From positions 122,286 to 138,113 of the forward strand of contig WELB01000030.1 in assembly GCA_009602725.1 (NCBI GenBank): 15,828 nucleotides of DNA. Reading direction: 5' to 3'. Shown here piece by piece: positions 1 through 8,199 of the stretch. The stretch is from Spirogloea muscicola. Its lineage: Eukaryota; Streptophyta; Zygnematophyceae; Spirogloeales; Spirogloeaceae. Every line of letters begins with the position of its first letter. The stretch's first letter is position 1. Under the pieces are notes generated by a model. That model saw only the letters and a list, made by a program, of their open reading frames with translations. It was not told the DNA's origin and searched no databases. The position numbers and the translations under genes were made by a program.

Positions 1-708
1 GGTGTCACGCAATGTGAGTGCGGTGCCCGCCACGCTGACCCTGCGACGCTGGCGGCCCACATGCTTCGTTGTGCCCACGGCGGCGAGCGGACCGGATCCC
101 ACGACCTGCTCAGGGACGGCATGCAAGGCGTCTTCCTCGAGGCGGGTTACAAAGTGGCCGTGGAGCACTCGTCAATAATGCCCATCCTGCGCGACGACGA
201 CGGCCGGATCCACACCCGGCGCGCTGACCTCGTCGCCATCCCGCCCGGGGGCGGTCCGCGAATCATCGCGGATGTGGTGACCACCAACTGTGTCGACTCC
301 GCTAACCCTTCCAAGTCGGCGACGACCGCTGGGCCTGCGGTCGCTGTGGCGGCCCGCGGCAAAGAACGGAAATATGCTGATCACCCGCCTGCCGACGAAT
401 TCGCAGCCCTGGCCATCGATGTCCACGGGGCCTATGGCCGTGGCTGGCTGGACCTCCTCCAGCGGCTTGCCCGGCAGGCCATCGAGCGGCGGCCGGGTCT
501 GCCAGGGGGGCTGCCCGGCTTCAACGCGGCCGGCTCCCTGGCCCAGGTCTTCCGGATGCGGCTCTCCGTGTCCCTCCAACGCTCCCTCGCCTATGCCGTC
601 CACTCGCGTGCGGGCCACGCTATCGCGGCTGCTTCTGGGTCGCGTCTGGATGCATCATTTCCTGCGTCGAGCTACTCCGACCTGATGTTGCTCACCCGGG
701 GGTATTGA
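1..708 (+). CDS. C-terminal fragment of a non-LTR retrotransposon polyprotein (Cys/His knuckle plus restriction-like endonuclease)
   Basis: The frame is open from base 1 to the TGA at 706-708, so the gene is cut by the window edge and the reverse transcriptase part lies outside. The first 60 bases are in frame and matter: they supply CECG and a His, which with the later C-A-H-G-G-E-R-T and S-H-D-L-L-R-D form the C-x-C...H...C-x-x-G-G...H-D-x-L-R-D knuckle that follows the polymerase in many LINE-type elements. After it come R-R-A-D-L-V and, about 10 residues on, I-I-A-D-V-V-T-T-N, the usual spacing of a PD-(D/E)xK-like nuclease core. Then come F-A-A-L-A-I-D-V-H-G and a helix rich in R-L-A, and finally R-M-R-L-S-V-S-L-Q-R, all typical of such C-termini. 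The role would be target nicking and RNA binding during target-primed reverse transcription. Whether the element is intact cannot be seen. The family assignment is from motif pattern only. Confidence 0.72.
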   Translation, partial: GVTQCECGARHADPATLAAHMLRCAHGGERTGSHDLLRDGMQGVFLEAGYKVAVEHSSIMPILRDDDGRIHTRRADLVAIPPGGGPRIIADVVTTNCVDSANPSKSATTAGPAVAVAARGKERKYADHPPADEFAALAIDVHGAYGRGWLDLLQRLARQAIERRPGLPGGLPGFNAAGSLAQVFRMRLSVSLQRSLAYAVHSRAGHAIAAASGSRLDASFPASSYSDLMLLTRGY

Positions 709-850
709 GCTTCCTGTGATTTCGTCGTGTCTTCTTCTCTAGGAAAGGAAGTGGCTCACTCAAAGAAACGACGTTAAAGATTATCATGCAAAGAGGAGAT
801 GGCCGAGGCAAAGGCAAGAACATCTGAAGACCTACAGCACACTGACCCGC
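709..850 (+). other. probable 3' untranslated region of the retroelement
   Basis: This stretch follows the stop codon of the retroelement frame and contains no credible gene. It has no poly(A) or simple tandem tail that would mark the 3' end of the element, so the true boundary is unknown. It runs into a minus-strand sequence resembling the same C-terminal tail, which would make it the shared space between two converging element ends. Confidence 0.35.
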
Positions 851-867
851 TCAGTAAGCACGGGTCA
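843..867. repeat. inverted repeat, 7-bp arms with 11-base loop
   Basis: TGACCCG at 843-849 is the exact reverse complement of CGGGTCA at 861-867. The hairpin covers the end of the minus-strand retroelement-like tail (stop codon at 851-853). It may be a UTR structure of a mobile element; function unknown. Confidence 0.5.
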
Positions 868-892
868 ATACGTAAAGGTCGCTAATTGATGC
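851..892 (-). pseudogene. short minus-strand fragment resembling the retroelement C-terminal tail
   Basis: Read on the minus strand, 892-851 encodes A-S-I-S-D-L-Y-V-L-T-R-A-Y-stop. The plus-strand retroelement frame ends A-S-S-Y-S-D-L-M-L-L-T-R-G-Y-stop. With one single-codon gap, most residues agree, and several codons differ only synonymously (Ala, Ser, Leu, Arg, Tyr), which suggests conservation at the protein level. Upstream on the minus strand I see no further similarity, so it would be a very short remnant or a badly decayed element. Coincidence is possible over so few residues. Confidence 0.35.
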
Positions 893-1329
893 CTGAATTG
901 GATGCCAGTAGTGGGGCGATGGCTGTGATTGGCCAGCCCAGAAAGGAGACGAACAAAGTTCGAAGGGGCCGGTATGCAGTCTCCCTCTGGCTTCCTTGTT
1001 GAAAGCCAGAGGGGTTTTGGGCTGGCTCTGCCAGTCCTCTTCTCTATGGGCGAGCACTTCTTCGCTTCAAGGCTGGCTCGACTACACCTTGCCATTCTTC
1101 TGGGGGCTGGCTTAACGACCCCCCCTTTGGAAGAGCTCACTATCTCTTGCTTTTTGCAGCCCTCGCCATCCTCGGCTTACTGCCTTTCGGGCTTGGCCGC
1201 TCATTGTTATTTGCCTTACGTTGGAAGAGCTGCTTCCAAATCTATGTCTCACAGCCATCGCCTCACTTTGAAAGAGCCGTTCCTTCTACTTGAGAAGAGC
1301 TGCTGCCATTGGACCTTGTTCAAGCTTTT

Positions 1330-1353
1330 GTGGGCTGGCCTTTCACAGCCCAC
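1330..1353. repeat. short inverted repeat
   Basis: GTGGGCT at 1330-1336 is the exact reverse complement of AGCCCAC at 1347-1353, giving a 7-bp stem with a 10-base loop, 10 bases before a perfect palindrome. Confidence 0.5.
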
Positions 1354-1363
1354 AGCTTCCTCG

Positions 1364-1381
1364 TTTTCACAGCTGTGAAAA
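1364..1381. repeat. perfect 18-bp palindrome
   Basis: TTTTCACAGCTGTGAAAA reads the same on both strands over all 18 bases, centred on CAGCTG (an E-box core). It could bind a dimeric factor or form a cruciform; nothing nearby shows which. Confidence 0.6.
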
Positions 1382-1894
1382 GCTCCAGCCCTTTGGAAAC
1401 ATCTGCTTCTTCTCGCAGCTCTCCGCTTGCCCTCTCCCCTGGAACTTGTTGTCCTTTTGCAGGCTGGCGCTTCGCACTCTTCGGCTTTTGAACTGTCACC
1501 TTGGCCGCCATTACCATAGGGCTTTGTATTGTGTAGCCCCACTCCTCTGTACTAGCTTTTGCATGGAGCTGCATTGGCTTGATTTGGCCTCCCTTTCATT
1601 GCATGCGCACTGCATGCCTTCTCTCTTGCAGCCCTTGCTACCTTCTATTGAAGTGTCTAATTCTTCATAGCCCTCGCACCCTCTCGAAGAGCTACTTTGC
1701 CGGTACAGCCCTTTGCCTTATTGCAAGAGCGGCTTCTATCGTACGCACAGGACGAAGGCCCAGTGTGCAAATTCACTTGCGAGCACCTGTCCCTTCATGC
1801 AGGTCAAGTCAGGCCGCACCTCCGATCGTTGCTCGAGAGCCGATCAAGCAGAAGTTGTCTGTAGACTGCTCGTGGAAACTGGGTACCGTGAGGA

Positions 1895-4800
1895 TCACTG
1901 ATAGGTCGGAGCATTGCAATGTTTGAGGGCAGACACTGGCATCTTCACAGTGCGCAACTCCTTGTCCAAGCGATAAGCGCAATTGCACTGGAGCCTGATC
2001 TCAACCTTCGCATGCTGATATCGCACACTGCATGCAGCGGCGGCCATGGGGGAGGGCACAAGCCATGCCTGCTCCAAGACGCCACCACTCCACGAGATCC
2101 CAACCTCGACACCACCCCGCGCTTTGAGGAAGTGAACGTCGCCATCAGGCCACCTGTCAGCCGGCAGCGCAGGCAGCAGGTCTATGTGAGAGGTCCCCCC
2201 CAACTCATTCACCTCGTACTTGCTCTGCAGCAACATCTCAGTGACGGCCGCAGTGAACCTGCACAGCAAGTGTGAAAACGTCCTGTCAGTGCAAAGCTTG
2301 GCGCATGACCTGCACATACGTGAGGTCATAATGACCTCTGGCAGAGACCAGCAGGTACGGTAGTGACACAGACACTGCCGACAACCCATTTGTCAACGTT
2401 GACTGTGTTGTATGCACAAGAGAAGTATATGGCAATCTTGTCAGTTGCAGAACTTTGTGCGTTGACGAACCCAAGATTGCCATCGATCTGGAAAGGCGGG
2501 TGCGCGTTCAGGAGGTTTGGGTACAGGCCGCCGCCAGCTAGTGACTCCTTGGTCTGGTCCGGTGGGATCAATGTGAACATGCGCTTTACCATGCGATATA
2601 CTCGTACAGCATCACGCAGCCGGGCCCAGCATGCAGTTTTCCAAGCAGTCGACCATCCTGGCCCAATCTCCCCTGCAAAGACAGAATGACGACCAAGCTT
2701 TCTATGATGGTAATTTGCATGCTGAATACATGTCTCAATGTTGCTGAGCGGTCAACTCCAGTACTTACGTTGCCAACACCAGCCAACACAACAAACACAA
2801 GGTGAAGGAGAAGCCGTCTTAAGCTAACTCAATGAGCAACACCACAGATACGAACTTTCTGGTGCTGGTCCCCAGATTAATTGTCTAGCTAGATGACATG
2901 CCGCAGAGGGCTGGGAGAAGCGCATTCTGGGTTTTTGTCAAGGGTGATGTCATCCACCTCTCTCCTCCAAGCTGCGGGCAGCAGCCTCGCAAAGACTTGG
3001 GCTCGTCTCAGGCGAAAGAGAGTGCCCAGGATAGAGGCCAAAGAGGTGTGACAGGTGGCGGTGATGGGGCTCTGCATCCGCAAAGTCCTCCACCTGTACT
3101 TCCGCTCAACAAGGCAGAGGCTCTCTCAGAAGCAGTCAGCCTGCAGCGAACTAGAAAGCATTGTGACAATGAGCCCTATTCAGGAGGTTTTCCTGACTTG
3201 GGGCTAGCCAGCAGGTATGAGGAATATACAGACCAGAAGACCAGGTGCTTTAGGACTGTAAGTTTCTAGTGATGCTGTATCAGCAAGTTGCCAACCAAGA
3301 GATTCTCGACAGTGTTGTGGGGGAGCGGACAGTTTGACATGACCAGTTTATCTCAAAGAACTGACCCACTCCATGAGAGTCCCCCTCTTGCTAACTTGGG
3401 GTTGCAGCAACTTCTCCTTCAATCGTCTGAGCTCCTCCACAAGTGCATCATCTGGTCCTCTGAGAACCTGCTTTGGCAGTGTGGCCATCAGCAACCCTCC
3501 TAAGCCTCTAATAAGGTAACTCGGACGTTCATGCAACAATGTGACACAGGAGGGAGAAGTTGCATCACAATTGCACTGATTATCGGAGTGGCAATAATGT
3601 CAGAAACACCACCCATCCGGACACCTACTTATATAAGAGAAATTGTGGAGTCCATTCTTGTGACAGGTTGTTTACGTAAGCAATGGACACTGATAGGTGG
3701 AATGAAGAAGTATTCAAGTCTTCGAGTATTCAAGATTCAAGATCACTGTGCACCTTGTGAGTCATGATGCAGTGCGAGAAGACTTCTTGGATGATGGCAT
3801 GATCCATCGTCGTTGCATAGCTCACGCAAGCCCGGCAGTTGTGCTCGTCAAAGAAGTAGTGCTCTGGGGATGTCGCAGGGTTGGTGATGAGCTTGCCCTC
3901 GCTGTCCTCCACAAGCCAATGCACCAAGAACTCTGCGCAACCGCGCAGGATGGGGTACTGCTTCTCCAAGAATGCCTGGAGTTCAGGAGCTCCACTGACA
4001 GGCTTTCAGCAGCAGTTGCAGCTAAGGGGCCGAGAAGAGCCTCTCATTGTTTGGACCTACCTGCACGTGTGAAAGCAACACATCTCATATGAGTCAGTGT
4101 TAAAATGAGGAGCAGAACGTGAGACAGAAGCGGTGGAGAAGTTGGAGTGCCATGCCTTGTCAAGGGTGAAGCAGTAGTGGTCGAAGATGTGCGTGGCGAG
4201 CCAGGCCCCTCCCATGGGCCACAAGCCGTAAACGGGGTCGCCAGACCAGGGAGCGGTCTGGCCCCAGATGTCGACGCCGACGTGGGCAGTCCACCCCTTT
4301 TCCACGCCGTAGTTCACCTGCCCCATCGACGCGCCTGGATGCACTGGGCTTCTAGCAGCATCCAGCCCCAAGCGACATGCATCGGTGGACTGAACTTAGG
4401 AGGCCACCATGCCATGAAGCATTACAGACGAGGCGAGATTGAGTGCCGGTGGAAGCGGCAGGCGGAGAGCCCACGTTACCTCGGCAGTAGTTCGCCCATT
4501 CTCGGCCAGGACAGCGAGAAGGTCAAAGACAGGCTCCTGGAGCTCCGACAAGTTACCGGGACCAGCAGGCCAGTAATTCATCTGGAGATTGACATTGAGG
4601 TGCGGGACACACCTGCAGGCACGGCAAGGTACCGGCCCTCAGCATCGAGTGATTGAAGTGGATTTGCAGCACTCACATGAAAAGAAGGACTTGATCTTGT
4701 GGAAGCCTTTTGCTCTTTGCGGTCTGCAGTGCAGCCGTCTTTGCGTGCTTCTGTGGCACGGCCTCGTTCAAGGGTTTTGGATGTAATATGCTGCAATGGA

Positions 4801-7081
4801 AGGGTCTTAGAAGATGATACAAGGAGTCATGTCTAGACGACTCATAGGTACACGCTGATGCGTATGCTCTTGCGGATGCGCACACCTCCAAGGTGGCCTA
4901 ACGTCCTTGCTCCAGATGCCCTGCAGGTTTGCAACCCAGGACTGCTGCCGGGAGCTCGCAATGAGCAGGTACCGTCCAAACTGGAACAGAAGCGCCACCA
5001 GTGCGGGGTCCTCGTCATTGCCGAATGCGCTAACCCGGTCGTCTGTGGGCAGCTCTCGTCCATCGCGCATCACAGCAGCGTCGCCAGTCGCGCCGCTAGC
5101 CAGCTCTCCTCCTCCTTGCTCGTGCTCGACGAGCACCCAGGCCGAGTCGCCATCCTCCAGCATCGACGGCTCTCCAGCAGCGTGGAGCACCGCATCCATT
5201 GGTTGGTGCGCAGCGAGAGCAGTGCGGCTGAGCCGCAGGGAGACCCGCCGGAAGAGCCGCTGGTAGTCGCCGAGGTGCCGTGCAAGGAGGTCGCTGTAGC
5301 GGAACTCGCGCAGCCGCTCTTGGGCCGCCAGGGCGGCAGCTGTGGGGTCGACAGTGGAGCGTGCGGGGTCGACGAAAGGGCCAGCATACGACGATGCGGC
5401 GGTGACAGTCAGCAGGACCCAGTCCGCGTGTCTCACGCGAAGCTCCGGGACCTCCTGGCCGCCGTCGTCGCCACCGCTGGCAGGCAGCTGCACCGCACCG
5501 CACCCCGGGCTGACCCGCATGTCCACACAGGCACTGAAGGCCATGCCCTCCTTCTCGCTGCGGGCCGGCCACCGCAGCTCTGGAAGCTGGCTCGCGGTGG
5601 CCAACTCCTCGTCAACGCCAGGAAGGTCGGCGAGGCACCGGCCGCGCATGAGCAGCCTCGTGCCACCAGCCTGCACCTCGACCGCCTGGCAGAGTGGCCC
5701 GCCGAGGGCTGCCCAGAGGGACACCGAGGCCGGCTTGTCACCGCTGACCCCCACCACGATGGCCTGGTCGGGGTGTGATGCGAAGACCTCTACTGTAAGC
5801 CTCACGACGGCTGCAGGCTCGTTGCCGACCATTGGGCCGCTGGCGGCCACGCAGTAGGATGTGCGGCAGATTGCGGTGTCGAGGTCCAGCTCCCGCACGA
5901 ATGAGTTTTGCGTAGCCCCTGCCGCTGTCGCCACCACCTGCGCGCCTGGGGCAAGGTCCAGCTGAAGGTCTCCGAGAGGCTGGTATGCCTGTGCAAACGA
6001 AAGGCCATCTTGCGATCAGTTCGGCGACAGCTTCTTCGCCTCTCCTTATTCACTAAGCACTGGAGGCCTCAGCTGCCAGAGACTGGCACTACTTGGGGAG
6101 CGGCGGCAGCAAACATAGGTCTGAATACAAAGCCGAACCTAAACGGCAATTCAGACCATGTTGTGGCTCAAGGCTCGAGCGCTAGAATGCCAGGCACATT
6201 CTGCCGCAGACCTTGCATTCTGTGCTCTGACCAGGATACTTAAACGGGTCAGAGCTGGATCTTGGTGTTTCCGGATAACATAAACTGCGATCTAATGGAT
6301 CGCTGTTTAGATGTCTAGAGTGCAACAGCAACGCTTAGCCACGGCAAGGGGCCGGGGCTTAACGTTGGGTGCCTCTTGCCTGTGGGGCCGGGCCGAGCAT
6401 GCGGAAGGCCACCGCGGTGGCCTCAGCATACCGCCGAGACAACGCCAGCTGCCGTGCACGGGGCAGCAGCTCACGCGCCTCCGGGTTGTTCCAGTCCTTG
6501 GGCCCGCCTGACCACAGCGTCTCTTCTGCGGGACGAGGCACGATGCGCAACGGCCGATGTGGCGGCGGTCGGCTGTCAGAGCTGCAGTGACCATTGTAGC
6601 AGACAGCGAAACCGCAGAGAGCAGCTGCAACAATGGCAGCGGCAGCTGCGACCGGTGCAGCAGCGGCGGGGCTGGCAGGCGGTGACGGTGAGGCGGCGGC
6701 TTACCGTTGAGCTGCAGGAGCTGGGCGCCGACGCCGCCGAAGACCATGGCGCCCAGGCGGCCATTGCCCACGGGCAGGGCCTCGTTCCAGTGAGCCGCCG
6801 GCTGCGACGACGGCCGCCAGCAGCTTGTGCTGGCTCAGGCGACACCATGAGGCTGGCCCCGACACTGCGCAGAATTGCCACGCAGTCCTGCGCCGCAGGC
6901 AGGCCGACGAGCGCGCGAGCTTGCGAGCGAGCTCCCAGGCTGCTGCCCATGGCGAACTGACCTCGAAGTACCTGAGGCGCAGGCTGTCTTTGCCGCACTC
7001 AGCTCTGCTGCCATCGCCACCGCCACCGCAGCAGCCTCCGCCGCCGCCGCCACAGCCACTGCGGCGAGGGGACTCGCTCAT
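1895..7081 (-). CDS. alpha-L-fucosidase, glycoside hydrolase family 95 (11 exons)
   Basis: Removes terminal alpha-1,2-linked L-fucose from glycans by inversion; plant relatives (AXY8/FUC95A) trim xyloglucan in the wall. Exons (minus): 7081-6962, 6801-6705, 6525-6380, 5988-4886, 4612-4480, 4317-4156, 3975-3754, 3467-3366, 3093-2958, 2672-2471, 2258-1895. All junctions keep frame; about 928 aa, slightly longer than plant homologues. Landmarks: [13 protein letters not shown] near residue 45, E-E-T-L-W-S-G-G near 73, Y-Q-P-L-G-D-L at 123, [11 protein letters not shown] at 494-504, S-P-E at 623-625, [14 protein letters not shown] after 704, and F-Q-I-D-G-N at 801-806. By family knowledge (B. bifidum AfcA N421, N423, E566, D766) the catalytic residues are N495, N497, E625 and D804, all present. 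The ATG at 7081 is the first after an in-frame stop. The N-terminus is Gly/Cys-rich with no signal peptide. Intron 3 has a GC donor; the exon 6 end is uncertain (4156 with GC donor, or 4126 with GT donor, adding 10 residues). Confidence 0.9.
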
Positions 7082-7239
7082 GTTGCCCCGGAGTTCCTCA
7101 CATGAAGTGACAGTGACTGCCAGCTTCCAGCCGTTGTCTTCATGCAGCTTATTGCTCAAGCTCTAAGGATGACAGTATACAGCCTGCTAAGTGCATTATG
7201 TCCTCGACTTGATATACTCTCTCCTGCTTGCCTGCTTGA

Positions 7240-7269
7240 CAGCTTGCCTGCTGGGTCAACAGCAAGCTG
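7240..7269. repeat. inverted repeat, 8-bp arms
   Basis: CAGCTTGC at 7240-7247 is the exact reverse complement of GCAAGCTG at 7262-7269. It lies about 160 bases upstream of the fucosidase start codon, so it would be in its promoter or leader. Confidence 0.45.
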
Positions 7270-7421
7270 CAAGCGCATACTGAGCACTCCGCAAGTTGCT
7301 AGTTGTTGCATAAGCTGGTAATAACGCCGCCACTCACGACTGCTAAGCTGCTTCGCTGGAGTCCTGCACACTTGGCCCTCTGCTGAAGCTCTGCTCCAAA
7401 CGTACTCCACAAGAAACGTAC

Positions 7422-7426
7422 TTACA
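7422..7426 (-). promoter_or_regulatory. possible TGTAA poly(A) signal of the G3BP gene
   Basis: TTACA on the plus strand gives TGTAA on the minus strand, the poly(A) signal best known from Chlamydomonas and Volvox. It lies about 775 bases after the G3BP stop codon and before the fucosidase start. A five-base word is common by chance, and the signal's use in this lineage is assumed. Confidence 0.25.
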
Positions 7427-7446
7427 ATTCACCAGCCTTAGAGCCC

Positions 7447-7475
7447 GGCCACTTGCGATAGAAACACAAGTGGCC
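7447..7475. repeat. perfect hairpin, 9-bp stem with 11-base loop
   Basis: GGCCACTTG at 7447-7455 is the exact reverse complement of CAAGTGGCC at 7467-7475. In the minus-strand transcript direction it sits about 20 bases upstream of the TGTAA at 7426-7422, so it may belong to the G3BP mRNA 3' end. Confidence 0.6.
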
Positions 7476-8199
7476 ACAATGGCGCGGGCTTCTTCATGCC
7501 TGTTGTGTTTGTTAGCAGTGCTATGTTAAAGCAAAGACAGCACCGGTGACACACAGTGGAAAATATGCAATGGCCACTGCAGGGCAGGCGCCAGTCAGCC
7601 GTTGCCACCTGCCACCTGTCAATGGCAATGCGGGCCAGAATTGATTTATCATGTCCAGGTTTAGGCTAAATCTACGGCATGCCCCCGGCTGCTACGAGGT
7701 GGCAGACGCCTGTCTAAGAGTATAATCCACGAATACAATGAAGAGCGCAGTGAGCGACAGGAGCCAGCCAGCAGCGCACTGACTGGTGGCGCTGCCGAGC
7801 CGGCGGACCGTCGCTCAGCTCAAGTACCACTCTCTGACACCTACACCCTGGTCTAAGCTTGCCACAAGGGCCTACACAAGGACCTCGCTTTGTCTTCCTT
7901 CTTCGTCCCCTTCCTCTCCTGCATGCAATCTCATGTGCCACTCACTGCCACTCTGCCTGTTGCTCAACTCTTGCTCTCAAGGGAAAAACACAACTTGCAG
8001 CCACATGCCCTCAGCACGACAGAGCCTAAAATGCACCACTCTGTCTCTCCATCATCCTCCCTGGCAAAACTGCTCCTTCAGCGGGCCGCAAACGAGCCTC
8101 CTGCAAGCTGCGTGACCGCAGCCGCGGCAGCCAGACAACCCTGCACGCGTAACCGAGGTCTGCCTTGAACATCCGCCACTGGGACCACTGTGCTGGTCC

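Larger units (their letters stand above)
893..1894. other. gene-poor, pyrimidine-skewed degenerate repeat region
   Basis: About 1 kb with a strong excess of C and T on the plus strand and recurring but irregularly spaced words: variants of GGCTGGC (for example at 1020, 1071, 1105, 1333, 1462), of TTGGAAGAGCTGC, and of TTGCAGCCCT. Spacing is too uneven for a simple minisatellite. Frames open here on both strands are compositional and show no protein pattern I know. It would include the 3' untranslated region of the minus-strand fucosidase gene, but no TGTAA-type poly(A) signal was seen on the minus strand. Confidence 0.5.
7082..8199. other. intergenic region between G3BP 3' end and fucosidase 5' end
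   Basis: No gene recognised. On the minus strand this holds the 3' untranslated region of the G3BP gene and the promoter and leader of the fucosidase gene. Local structure includes a perfect 9-bp hairpin at 7447-7475, a direct repeat of TTGCCTGCT near 7228 and 7244, and an 8-bp inverted repeat CAGCTTGC (7240-7247) / GCAAGCTG (7262-7269). Confidence 0.55.

Noticed and set aside
929-1378. 149-residue plus-strand frame in the repeat region
   Set aside because: Composition is driven by pyrimidine-rich repeats; no domain pattern, and no sign of matching exons nearby.
4858-5778. 306-residue open frame on the plus strand
   Set aside because: It lies opposite the large fucosidase exon 4, whose minus-strand frame carries clear GH95 sequence. 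The plus frame has no family pattern and reflects GC-rich codon use.
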